Source: Parasulfuritortus sp036391875 (GTDB lineage Bacteria; Pseudomonadota; Gammaproteobacteria; Burkholderiales; Thiobacillaceae). From it: DNA of 64,000 bases. The position numbers were made by a program, and so were the translations under genes. A model generated the notes under the pieces. It saw only the letters and a program-made list of their open reading frames with translations. It was not told the DNA's origin and ran no database searches. The stretch is from the NCBI GenBank assembly GCA_036391875.1, contig DASVZA010000024.1, positions 1-64,000 of the forward strand, read 5' to 3'. Of this stretch, positions 38,745 through 47,112 are shown one piece after another (the first letter of the stretch is position 1; each line of letters starts with the position of its first letter).

Positions 38745-39566
38745 TTGAGCCCGCTGCTGGCCGCCGTCATCGAGGCCGCCCGGGCGGTGGGCCGCACCGA
38801 GGTGATGCCCCGTTATCTTAAGGTGGCCCATGCCCGCAAGGACGACGGCAGCCTGTTCACCGAGGCCGACCTGGCCGCCCAGCGGGCCTTGATCGCCCGG
38901 CTGCAGGCCATCGCCCCCTATCCCGTGCTGGGCGAGGAGATGGACGACGCCAGCCACCGCCGACTGTGGCAGGAGGGCGTTGATGGGCTTTGGTGCGTGG
39001 ACCCCATCGACGGTACGACCAATTTCGTCAGCGGCCTGCCCTTCTTTGCGATGTCGATCGCCTTGCTGAAGGGCGGCCGCCCTGTTTTGGGTGTCGTCTA
39101 CGACCCCCAGGCCGACGAGTGCTTCTATGCCGAGGCGGGGTCCGGCGCCTTCCTGGATGGCGATCGACTGCCTTTGAAGCTGCCGCCGAAGGTGCTTGGC
39201 GGCTGTATCGCCGGGGTCGATTTCAAGCGTATTCCCCGTGCCTTGGCCGGGCGCCTGGCGACGGAACACCCTTACAGTTCCCAGCGCAACCTGGGGGCCA
39301 GCACCCTGGACTGGTGCTACTTGGCCGCCGGGCGGTTCTACGTCTACCTGCACGGCGGCCAGAAGTTGTGGGATTACGCGGCCGGCGCCCTGATTCTGGA
39401 GGAGGCGGGCGGCGAGGTCAGCCAGTTGAGCGGCGAGCCGTTCTGGCAGGGCGACCCCTGGACGCGCTCGGTCCTGGCGGCGATCACGCCGGCCCTGTTC
39501 GGGCAATGGCGTGCCTGGTTGGATGATGCGCCGGAAAAAAAGCCCTACCAAAATCCAGGTCAATAA
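38745..39566 (+). CDS. Inositol-monophosphatase family enzyme
   Basis: This 273-residue magnesium-dependent phosphatase has the family signatures CVDPIDGTTNFVSGLPFF and QKLWDYAAGALILEEAGG, plus the metal-binding Glu in VLGEEMDD. Its substrate could be inositol phosphate, histidinol phosphate or 3'-phosphoadenosine 5'-phosphate; sequence alone does not decide. The start is TTG at 38745 with ggggag about 10 bases upstream, and the gene follows the redoxin by 4 bases. Confidence 0.87.
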   Translation: MSPLLAAVIEAARAVGRTEVMPRYLKVAHARKDDGSLFTEADLAAQRALIARLQAIAPYPVLGEEMDDASHRRLWQEGVDGLWCVDPIDGTTNFVSGLPFFAMSIALLKGGRPVLGVVYDPQADECFYAEAGSGAFLDGDRLPLKLPPKVLGGCIAGVDFKRIPRALAGRLATEHPYSSQRNLGASTLDWCYLAAGRFYVYLHGGQKLWDYAAGALILEEAGGEVSQLSGEPFWQGDPWTRSVLAAITPALFGQWRAWLDDAPEKKPYQNPGQ

Positions 39567-39830
39567 ACAAGGCAAGGCAATTTATAAAAACATTTTAATT
39601 TTTTGTGGGAGTGGCCGAAAAGCCGCGACAGACAAGGAAATCGGCCTGTATTCCCCGCCCGCCACTGGGTTTGGGCCGGAGGGCTCGTATTGCTCTGCCT
39701 TGACCCCTTACGACATAATCAGATTCCTTGTGCCCGGATTGGGCAGGTGAGGCCTTGAATGAATACCGCGCCGAGCAGGTGTGGCATCCATGCAACGCTT
39801 CCGTAATTTTTTATCTTGAGGAAACACAAC
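39567..39830 (+). other. Intergenic region and leader of tkt
   Basis: This 264-base gap is the largest in the window. It starts AT-rich, then holds a small hairpin (tgccc-ggatt-gggca, 39731-39745). Another possible signal is a weak promoter-like pair (ttgctc, 18 bases, cataat, at 39690-39719). I recognise no riboswitch or small RNA in it. It must contain the promoter of the central-carbon cluster. Confidence 0.5.
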
Positions 39831-41819
39831 ATGGCAACCCGTACCGACCTTGCAAACGCCATCCGCGCCCTTTCCATGGATGCCGTCGAAAAGGCCAAAT
39901 CCGGCCACCCCGGCGCCCCCATGGGCATGGCGGAAATCTCCGAAGTCGTGTGGAACCACCACATGCGCCACAACCCGGCCAACCCGAAGTGGGCCGACCG
40001 CGACCGTTTCGTGCTGTCCAACGGCCACGGTTCCATGCTGATCTATTCCCTGCTGCACCTGACCGGCTATGACGTCACCATCGACGACATCAAGAACTTC
40101 CGCCAGTTGCACTCCCGGACCCCGGGCCACCCCGAATACGGCTACACCGCCGGCGTCGAGACCACCACCGGCCCGCTTGGCCAGGGCATCACCAACGCCG
40201 TCGGCATGGCGCTGGCCGAGAAGCTGCTCGCGGCCGAGTTCAACAAGCCCGGCCACGACATCGTCAACCACCACACCTATGTCTTCCTGGGCGACGGCTG
40301 CATGATGGAAGGCATCTCCCATGAGGCCTGCTCCCTGGCCGGCACCTGGAAACTGAACAAGCTGATCGCCTGCTGGGACGACAACGGCATTTCCATCGAC
40401 GGCCACACCGATGGCTGGTTCACCGAGGACGTCTGCGGCCGCTTCGAGGCCTACGGCTGGAACGTGGTGCGCAATGTCGACGGCCATAGCTTCGAGGCGG
40501 TCGAGGCCGCCGTGCAGAAGGCCAAGCAGTCTGCCGACAAGCCGACCCTGATCCAGTGCAAGACCACCATCGGCAAGGGCTCGCCCAACAAGGAAGGCAC
40601 CCACGATGTGCACGGTGCAGCCCTGGGCCACGAGGAAGTGGAAGCCACCCGCAAGCATATCGGCTGGCCGCACGCCGCGTTCGAAGTGCCGGCCGACGTC
40701 TACGAAGGCTGGAGCGCCAAGACCAAGGGCGAGGGCCTGGAAAAGCTGTGGAACAACAAGTTCGACGAATACGCCAAGGCCTTCCCGGCCGAGGCTGCCG
40801 AGTTCAAGCGCCGCATGGCCGGCGACCTGCCCGCCGACTGGAGCGATCGCGTCGCCGCCGCGCTGAAGACCACCCTGGACAAGGCCGAGACCGTCGCCAC
40901 CCGCAAGGCCTCGCAACTGGCCATCGAGCGTCTGGTCTCGACCCTGCCCGAGCGCGTCGGCGGTTCCGCCGACCTGACCGGCTCCAACCTGACCAACTGG
41001 CCCGGCTGCCAGCCGATCCACCGTCACATGCCGGCCAACTACATCTCCTACGGCGTGCGCGAGTTCGGCATGAGCCACATCATGAACGGCATGGCCCTGC
41101 ACGGTGGCCTGTTCCCGTACGGCGGCACCTTCCTGATGTTCTCCGAATATGCCCGCAACGCCCTGCGCATGTCCGCCCTGATGAAGCAGCGCGTGGTCTA
41201 CGTCTTCACCCACGACTCCATCGGTCTGGGCGAGGACGGCCCGACCCACCAGCCGGTCGAGCAGACCGCCACCCTGCGCATGATCCCGAACATGACCGTC
41301 TGGCGTCCCTGCGACACCACGGAGACAATGGTGTCGTGGATCGCCGGCGTCGAGAAGAAGGACGGTCCGACCAGCCTGATCCTGAGCCGTCAGAACCTGC
41401 CCTTCGTGGCTCGTTCCGAAGCCCAGATCGCCGGCATCCGCAAGGGCGGCTACGTGCTGTCCGACTGCGCCGGCACCCCGGCCGTGGTGCTGATCGCCAC
41501 CGGCTCCGAGGTCGAACTGGCGCTCAAGGCCCAGGAAGTCCTCAAGGCGGACGGCGTCGCCGCCCGCGTGGTGTCCATGCCCTCCACCAACGAATTCGAC
41601 AAGCAGGACGCCGCCTACAAGGCCAGCGTGCTGTCGGCCGGCGCAAAACGCGTGGCCATCGAAGCCGGCGTTACCGACGCCTGGTACAAGTACGTGGGCC
41701 TGGACGGCGCCGTGATCGGCCTGGACCGCTTCGGCGAGTCCGCCCCGGCCGGCCAATTGTTCAAGGAGTTCGGCTTCACGGTCGAGAACGTGGTCGCCAA
41801 GGTCAAGGCTGTTCTGTAA
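39831..41819 (+). CDS. tkt: Transketolase
   Basis: This 662-residue thiamine-diphosphate enzyme transfers two-carbon ketol units in the Calvin and pentose-phosphate pathways. Visible marks are ALSMDAVEKAKSGHPGAPMG, the ThDP-binding GDGCMMEGISHEACSLAG, LIACWDDNGISIDG, and the pyrimidine-domain segment FTHDSIGLGEDGPTHQPVEQ (catalytic His and Glu region). The start at 39831 has ttgaggaaa upstream. It heads a cluster with gap, pgk, pyk and fba. Confidence 0.97.
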   Translation: MATRTDLANAIRALSMDAVEKAKSGHPGAPMGMAEISEVVWNHHMRHNPANPKWADRDRFVLSNGHGSMLIYSLLHLTGYDVTIDDIKNFRQLHSRTPGHPEYGYTAGVETTTGPLGQGITNAVGMALAEKLLAAEFNKPGHDIVNHHTYVFLGDGCMMEGISHEACSLAGTWKLNKLIACWDDNGISIDGHTDGWFTEDVCGRFEAYGWNVVRNVDGHSFEAVEAAVQKAKQSADKPTLIQCKTTIGKGSPNKEGTHDVHGAALGHEEVEATRKHIGWPHAAFEVPADVYEGWSAKTKGEGLEKLWNNKFDEYAKAFPAEAAEFKRRMAGDLPADWSDRVAAALKTTLDKAETVATRKASQLAIERLVSTLPERVGGSADLTGSNLTNWPGCQPIHRHMPANYISYGVREFGMSHIMNGMALHGGLFPYGGTFLMFSEYARNALRMSALMKQRVVYVFTHDSIGLGEDGPTHQPVEQTATLRMIPNMTVWRPCDTTETMVSWIAGVEKKDGPTSLILSRQNLPFVARSEAQIAGIRKGGYVLSDCAGTPAVVLIATGSEVELALKAQEVLKADGVAARVVSMPSTNEFDKQDAAYKASVLSAGAKRVAIEAGVTDAWYKYVGLDGAVIGLDRFGESAPAGQLFKEFGFTVENVVAKVKAVL

Positions 41820-41905
41820 ATTCGCATGAAGTGGCGGGCGCCGGCCGAACATTGCGGCCGGCGTCGCCCGTGAAAATTTGAATCGTTAACGAAGGAGCAA
41901 AAAAC

Positions 41906-42904
41906 ATGGCTATCAAAGTCGGTATCAACGGTTTCGGTCGTATCGGCCGCATGGTGTTCCGCGCAGTCGCCAAGGACTTCCCGGAAATCGAGATCGTCGC
42001 CATCAACGACCTGCTGGACCCTGACTACCTGGCCTACATGCTGAAGTACGACTCCGTGCACGGCCGCTTCAACGGCGACATCGCCGTCGACGGTTCCAAC
42101 ATGGTCGTCAACGGCAAGAAGATCCGCCTGACCGCCGAGAAGGATCCCGCCAACCTGAAGTGGAACGAAGTCGGCGCCGACATCGTCATCGACTGCACCG
42201 GTTTCTTCCTGACCACCGAGTCCTGCCAGGCCCACATCGCCGCCGGCGCCAAGAAGGTCGTCCAGTCCGCCCCGGCCAAGGACGACACCCCGATGTTCGT
42301 GTACGGCGTCAACCACGCCACCTACGCCGGCCAGGCCATCGTTTCCGCCGCCTCCTGCACCACCAACTGCCTGGCTCCCGTGGCCAAGGTGCTGAACGAC
42401 AACTGGGGCATCAAGCGCGGCCTGATGACCACCGTGCACGCCGCCACCGCCACCCAGAAGACCGTCGACGGCCCGTCCAAGAAGGACTGGCGCGGTGGCC
42501 GCGGCATCCTGGAAAACATCATTCCGTCTTCCACCGGCGCCGCCAAGGCCGTCGGCAAGGTGCTGCCCGAGCTGAACAAGAAGCTGACCGGCATGGCTTT
42601 CCGTGTGCCGACCTCCGACGTCTCCGTGGTCGATCTGACCGTCGAGCTGAACAAGGATGCAGCCTACGAGGATATCTGCAAGGCCATGAAGGCTGCCTCC
42701 GAAGGCGCCATGAAGGGTGTGCTGGGCTACACCGACGAGAAGGTGGTCTCCACCGACTTCGTCGGCAACAGCGCCCCGTCGACCTTCGACGCCGAGGCCG
42801 GCATCGCCCTGGACGGCACCTTCGTCAAGGTCGTGGCCTGGTACGACAACGAGTACGGCTACACCTGCAACATGCTGCGCCTGGTGCAGCACGTGGCGAA
42901 GTAA
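41906..42904 (+). CDS. gap: Glyceraldehyde-3-phosphate dehydrogenase (class I)
   Basis: This 332-residue enzyme has the NAD-binding opening VGINGFGRIGRMVFRA and an aspartate in VAINDLLD, which favours NAD over NADP. The catalytic motif is SAASCTTNCLAPVAKVL, and the C-terminus is WYDNEYGYTCNMLRLV. It interconverts glyceraldehyde 3-phosphate and 1,3-bisphosphoglycerate. A strong ribosome site (aaggagc) precedes the start. It is followed by hairpin repeats before pgk. Confidence 0.97.
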   Translation: MAIKVGINGFGRIGRMVFRAVAKDFPEIEIVAINDLLDPDYLAYMLKYDSVHGRFNGDIAVDGSNMVVNGKKIRLTAEKDPANLKWNEVGADIVIDCTGFFLTTESCQAHIAAGAKKVVQSAPAKDDTPMFVYGVNHATYAGQAIVSAASCTTNCLAPVAKVLNDNWGIKRGLMTTVHAATATQKTVDGPSKKDWRGGRGILENIIPSSTGAAKAVGKVLPELNKKLTGMAFRVPTSDVSVVDLTVELNKDAAYEDICKAMKAASEGAMKGVLGYTDEKVVSTDFVGNSAPSTFDAEAGIALDGTFVKVVAWYDNEYGYTCNMLRLVQHVAK

Positions 42905-42911
42905 GTCGTTG

Positions 42912-42944
42912 GGTGGGTTAGCCGCACAAGCGGCGTAACCCACC
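42912..42944. repeat. REP-like hairpin 1 between gap and pgk
   Basis: An imperfect inverted repeat has arms ggtgggtta-gccgc and gcggc-g-taacccacc, a single bulge and the loop acaa. The ggtgggtta / taacccacc arms are those of a dispersed proteobacterial palindromic repeat. It lies 8 bases after the gap stop and may stabilise the gap mRNA or set its level against pgk. Confidence 0.75.
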
Positions 42945-42954
42945 AAAGCGATAA

Positions 42955-42990
42955 GGTGAGTTACGGCCTCGCGGTCTAACCCACCCTACG
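42955..42990. repeat. REP-like hairpin 2 between gap and pgk
   Basis: This is a second, slightly diverged copy: ggtgagtta-cggcc and taacccacc arms, one mismatch, followed by the ctacg tail often seen on this repeat type. With the first copy it forms a tandem REP-like pair. Confidence 0.7.
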
Positions 42991-43061
42991 TCCAAACAAC
43001 CTGAGTCGTAAGGCATGAGCCCACTTATCCCTTACCACTTAACTATCCAAGGAGCATCGAT

Positions 43062-44246
43062 ATGGCCAAATTCCTCCGCATGACCGATCTCGACCTCAAG
43101 GGCAAGCGCGTCTTCATCCGCGCCGACCTGAACGTGCCTGTCAAGGACGGCAAGGTGACTTCGGACGCCCGCATCACCGCCTCCATGCCGACCATCGAAC
43201 ACGCCCTCAAGGCCGGCGCCAAGGTCATGGTCACCTCGCACCTGGGCCGTCCGACCGAAGGCGAGTGGACCCCCGAGGTTTCCCTCGCGCCGGTGGCCGA
43301 AGTGTTGTCCGCCAAGCTGGGCAAGCCTGTGCGCCTGGTCAAGGACTGGATCGACGGCGGCTTCGACGTTGCCGAGGGCGATCTGGTCCTGCTGGAGAAC
43401 TGCCGGGTCAACAAGGGCGAGAAGAAGAACAACGAGGAACTGGCCAAGAAATACGCCGCCCTGTGCGATGTCTTCGTCATGGACGCCTTCGGTACGGCCC
43501 ACCGCGCCGAAGGCACGACCTACGGCGTTGCCCAGTTCGCTCCGGTCGCCTGCGCCGGCAAGCTGGTCGCCGAGGAACTGGAAGCCCTGGGCAAGGCCCT
43601 GGCCAATCCGGCCCGGCCGATGGTCGCCATCGTCGGCGGCTCCAAGGTCTCCACAAAGCTGACCGTGCTCGAGGCCCTGGCCGAGAAGTGCGACCAACTG
43701 GTGGTCGGTGGCGGCATCGCCAATACCTTCCTGAAGGCGACCGGCAAGAACGTCGGCAAGTCCCTGTGCGAGGACGATCTGGTGCCGACCGCCAAGAGCC
43801 TGATGGCGAAGATGGCTGCCCGCGGCGCCAGCATCCCCGTCGCCGTCGACGTGGTCTGCGGCAAGCAGTTCGACGCCAACGAGCCGGCCGTGCTGAAGGA
43901 TGCTGGTGCCGTGGCCGACGACGACATGATCTTCGACATCGGTCCCAAGTCCGCCCAGGAACTGGTCGACATCATCATGAAGGCCGGTACCGTGGTCTGG
44001 AACGGCCCGGTCGGCGTGTTCGAATTCGACCAGTTCGGCGACGGCACCAAGGCCATCGCCAAGGCCATCGCCGAGACCAAAGCCTTCACCCTGGCCGGCG
44101 GCGGCGACACCATCGCCGCGATTCAGAAATATGACATCTACGACAAGGTATCCTATATCTCCACCGCCGGTGGGGCGTTCCTGGAATACCTCGAGGGCAA
44201 GGTGCTGCCTGCCGTGGACATCCTGGAAAAACGGGCGGCCGGCTGA
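43062..44246 (+). CDS. pgk: Phosphoglycerate kinase
   Basis: This 394-residue two-lobed kinase converts 1,3-bisphosphoglycerate and ADP to 3-phosphoglycerate and ATP, or the reverse. Signature RVFIRADLNVPVKDGKV, the basic-patch segment VMVTSHLGRPTEGEW, KLTVLEALAEKCDQLVVGGG and the nucleotide-loop GGGDTIAAIQKY are present. Length is normal. It is preceded by a ribosome site (aaggag) and by the REP-like pair. Confidence 0.98.
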   Translation: MAKFLRMTDLDLKGKRVFIRADLNVPVKDGKVTSDARITASMPTIEHALKAGAKVMVTSHLGRPTEGEWTPEVSLAPVAEVLSAKLGKPVRLVKDWIDGGFDVAEGDLVLLENCRVNKGEKKNNEELAKKYAALCDVFVMDAFGTAHRAEGTTYGVAQFAPVACAGKLVAEELEALGKALANPARPMVAIVGGSKVSTKLTVLEALAEKCDQLVVGGGIANTFLKATGKNVGKSLCEDDLVPTAKSLMAKMAARGASIPVAVDVVCGKQFDANEPAVLKDAGAVADDDMIFDIGPKSAQELVDIIMKAGTVVWNGPVGVFEFDQFGDGTKAIAKAIAETKAFTLAGGGDTIAAIQKYDIYDKVSYISTAGGAFLEYLEGKVLPAVDILEKRAAG

Positions 44247-44253
44247 TACCCGA

Positions 44254-44308
44254 GTGAGGAGTCAGGAGAACGGAGCGCTCCTTGCGCATCCTCCCCTTCA
44301 CTCCTCAC
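44254..44308. repeat. Inverted repeat between pgk and pyk
   Basis: The arms gtgaggagt (44254-44262) and actcctcac (44300-44308) pair across 37 bases, with an internal ggagcgctcc palindrome. Further ctcactc copies follow. This may be a processing or pausing site between pgk and pyk; there is no T-run. Confidence 0.45.
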
Positions 44309-44331
44309 ACCTCACTCATCGAAGATAAAAC

Positions 44332-45762
44332 ATGCTACGCAGAACCAAAATCGTCGCTACCCTGGGGCCCGCCTGTTCGGACCCCAAAGTGCTGGACAAA
44401 ATGATCGAGGCGGGCGTCGATGTCGTCCGCCTCAACTTCTCCCACGGCACGGCCGAGGAGCATATCCAGCGGGCCGAGATGGTGCGCTCGCTGGCCAAGA
44501 CCCGGGGCCGCGCGATCGGCATCCTGGTCGACCTGCAGGGCCCAAAGATCCGCATCGGCAAGTTCAAGGACGGCAAGATCACCCTAAGCCCGGGCGATAC
44601 CTTCCATCTGGACGTCAATTGCGAACTGGGCGACCAGACCAAGGTCGGTCTCGACTACAAGGATCTGGTCTACGACGTTTCGCGCGGTGCGACGCTGCTG
44701 CTCGACGACGGCCGGATCGAGATGTGGGTCGAGGAGGTCAAGGACGGCATCGTCACTTGCAAGGTGGTGCAGGGCGGCGTGCTGTCGAACAACAAGGGCA
44801 TCAACCGCAAGGGCGGCGGCCTGTCCGCTTCGGCGCTGACCGACAAGGACATCGAGGACATCAAGACCGCGGCCCAGCTGCGGGCCGATTACCTGGCCGT
44901 GTCCTTCCCGCGTTCCGCCGCCGACATCCAGCAGGCACGTGAGATCCTGCACGCCCATGGAGGCAAGGCCTGGATCGTATCGAAGATCGAGCGGGCCGAA
45001 GCGATCGAGGCCCTGAGCGGCATCCTGGACGCCTCGGACGCCATCATGGTGGCGCGCGGCGACCTGGGCGTGGAAGTCGGCGATGCGGCCGTGCCGGCCC
45101 TGCAGAAACGCATGATCCGCATGGCGCGGGAGAAGAACAAGCTCACCATCACCGCTACCCAGATGATGGAGTCGATGATCACCAGCCCGATCCCGACCCG
45201 GGCCGAGGTATCCGACGTGGCCAACGCCGTGCTGGATGGCACCGATGCGGTGATGCTGTCCGCCGAGACGGCCGCCGGCCAGTTCCCGGTCGAGGCGATC
45301 GCCGCCATGAATCGCGTCTGCCTCGAGGCGGAGAAGGAAATCGAGCCGCCCCAGTTCGGGATCAAGCATGCCGACATCCTGCGGGTCGACGAGGCCATCG
45401 CCAAATCGAGCGCGTTCACCTCGCTGCACCTCAACGTCAAGGCCATCGCCGCCATGACCCAGTCCGGTTCGACAGCGCTCTGGATCTCGCGGATCAGCAC
45501 CCACGTGCCGATCTATGCTCTGACTCCCGAGGTCAACACCCGGCGCAAGGTGACCCTGTTCCGCGGGGTGTATCCTGTGAATTTCCGGCCTGCCACGGAG
45601 GACCGGGACCAGCTCCTGGCCGAGGCAGAGGACGAGCTCAGGCGGCGCGGCGCGGTGCGCAACGGCGACCTGATCCTGCTCACCATCGGCGAGCCCATCG
45701 GCCGTTCTGGTGGCACCAACACCATGAAGATCGTTCGCGTCGGCGAACGCAAAAAGTTTTGA
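44332..45762 (+). CDS. pyk: Pyruvate kinase
   Basis: This 476-residue enzyme makes pyruvate and ATP from phosphoenolpyruvate. Marks are RTKIVATLGPACSDPKVL, RLNFSHGTAEEH, GILVDLQGPKIRIG, the active-site IVSKIERAEAIEAL with ARGDLGVEVGD, and ATQMMESMITSPIPTRAEVSD. The C-terminal allosteric domain is complete. It lies between pgk and fba. Confidence 0.97.
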   Translation: MLRRTKIVATLGPACSDPKVLDKMIEAGVDVVRLNFSHGTAEEHIQRAEMVRSLAKTRGRAIGILVDLQGPKIRIGKFKDGKITLSPGDTFHLDVNCELGDQTKVGLDYKDLVYDVSRGATLLLDDGRIEMWVEEVKDGIVTCKVVQGGVLSNNKGINRKGGGLSASALTDKDIEDIKTAAQLRADYLAVSFPRSAADIQQAREILHAHGGKAWIVSKIERAEAIEALSGILDASDAIMVARGDLGVEVGDAAVPALQKRMIRMAREKNKLTITATQMMESMITSPIPTRAEVSDVANAVLDGTDAVMLSAETAAGQFPVEAIAAMNRVCLEAEKEIEPPQFGIKHADILRVDEAIAKSSAFTSLHLNVKAIAAMTQSGSTALWISRISTHVPIYALTPEVNTRRKVTLFRGVYPVNFRPATEDRDQLLAEAEDELRRRGAVRNGDLILLTIGEPIGRSGGTNTMKIVRVGERKKF

Positions 45763-45782
45763 TTTGAAAAGGAGAGTAAAAG

Positions 45783-46850
45783 ATGGCACTGATTTCCCTG
45801 CGTCAACTGCTCGATCACGCCGCTGAGCACGGCTATGGCCTGCCGGCCTTCAACGTCAACAACATGGAACAGGTCCAGGCCATCATGCAGGCCGCCGCGG
45901 CGGTCGACAGCCCGGTCATCCTGCAAGGTTCCGCCGGCGCCCGCTCCTATGCCGGCGAGCCCTTCCTGCGCCACCTGATCCTGGCCGCCATCGAGTCCTA
46001 TCCGCAGATTCCGGTCTGCATGCACCAGGACCACGGCGCCAGCCCCAGCATCTGCTTCCGTTCCATCCAGTCGGGCTTCAGCTCCGTGATGATGGACGGC
46101 TCCCTCGGCACCGACGGCAAGACCCCGTCCACCTACGAGTACAACGTCGACGTCACCCGCCACGTGGCCGAACTGGCCCACGCCTGCGGCGTGTCCGTGG
46201 AAGGCGAACTGGGCTGCCTGGGTTCCCTGGAATCCGGCAAGGCCGGCGAGGAAGACGGCCACGGTGCCGAAGGCACCCTGGACCACAGCCAGCTGCTGAC
46301 CGATCCCAACGAGGCCGCCGACTTCGTCGCCAAGACCAAGGTCGACGCCCTGGCCATCGCCATCGGCACCAGCCACGGCGCCTACAAGTTCACCCAGAAG
46401 CCGACCGGCAAGGTGCTGCGCATCGACCGCGTGCGCGAAATCCACGCCCGCATCCCCAACGTCCACCTGGTCATGCACGGCTCCTCCTCGGTGCCGGAAG
46501 ACTGGCTCGCCATCATCAACAGCTTCGGCGGCGACATGGGCCAGACCTACGGCGTGCCGGTCGAGGAGATCGTCGAAGGCATCAAGAACGGTGTGCGCAA
46601 GGTCAACATCGACACCGACCTGCGCATGGCTTCCACCGGCGCCATCCGCAAGCACCTGGCCGAGAACAAGGCCAACTTCGACCCGCGCAAGTTCCTGAAG
46701 GAAGCCACCAAGGGCATGAGCGGTATCTGCAAGGCCCGCTACGAAGCCTTCGGCTCCGCCGGCATGGCCAGCAAGATCGGCAAGGTGTTCAACCTGGAGG
46801 AGATGCAGAAGCGCTACGACTCCGGCGAATTGGACCCCAAGGTCAACTAA
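45783..46850 (+). CDS. fba: Fructose-bisphosphate aldolase, class II (Calvin-cycle subtype)
   Basis: This 355-residue zinc aldolase has the class II marks CMHQDHGASPSICFRSIQSG with metal-binding His, VEGELGCLGSLESGKAGEED, AIAIGTSHGAYKF and VMHGSSSVPEDW, with VNIDTDLRMA near the phosphate site. The length and the EDGHGAEG insertion are those of the CbbA-like group in autotrophic and other proteobacteria. A ribosome site (aaaggagag) precedes the start, and a terminator follows. Confidence 0.96.
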   Translation: MALISLRQLLDHAAEHGYGLPAFNVNNMEQVQAIMQAAAAVDSPVILQGSAGARSYAGEPFLRHLILAAIESYPQIPVCMHQDHGASPSICFRSIQSGFSSVMMDGSLGTDGKTPSTYEYNVDVTRHVAELAHACGVSVEGELGCLGSLESGKAGEEDGHGAEGTLDHSQLLTDPNEAADFVAKTKVDALAIAIGTSHGAYKFTQKPTGKVLRIDRVREIHARIPNVHLVMHGSSSVPEDWLAIINSFGGDMGQTYGVPVEEIVEGIKNGVRKVNIDTDLRMASTGAIRKHLAENKANFDPRKFLKEATKGMSGICKARYEAFGSAGMASKIGKVFNLEEMQKRYDSGELDPKVN

Positions 46851-46864
46851 GCCGAATCGGCAGC

Positions 46865-46897
46865 GGAAAAAAGGCGGCTTCGGGCCGCCTTTTTTAT
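46865..46897 (+). terminator. Intrinsic terminator of the central-carbon cluster
   Basis: A stem aaaaaaggcggc / gccgcctttttt with a short loop (ttcgg) and a T-run begins 15 bases after the fba stop. It is a textbook intrinsic terminator and is symmetrical enough to act on both strands. Confidence 0.92.
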
Positions 46898-47112
46898 TTC
46901 TATGTTCCGAGGTGGAGCGGTCCCAGCCAGCAGCAATATTCCGGTGGACCGGAAACGAATGGCGGCGGGCTCACGGCAAAAACCGGGGTCAGCGCCTATG
47001 ATGAATTTGCACAGATTCCGAGAGGATGTCGTCGGCGCGCCCGATCGCGGGCTGCGTCCGAAAGTGTGTTCCGCACAACGCAGAAAATATTGCCCCGGAG
47101 GATCGTTCATTC

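Noticed and set aside
39567..39830. Possible riboswitch in the tkt leader
   Set aside because: I could not match any known aptamer core; only a small hairpin and a weak promoter-like pair are visible.
47026..47112. 5' extension of the FIST protein
   Set aside because: The added residues have no similarity to the domain and no ribosome site; ATG 47113 follows ggagg.
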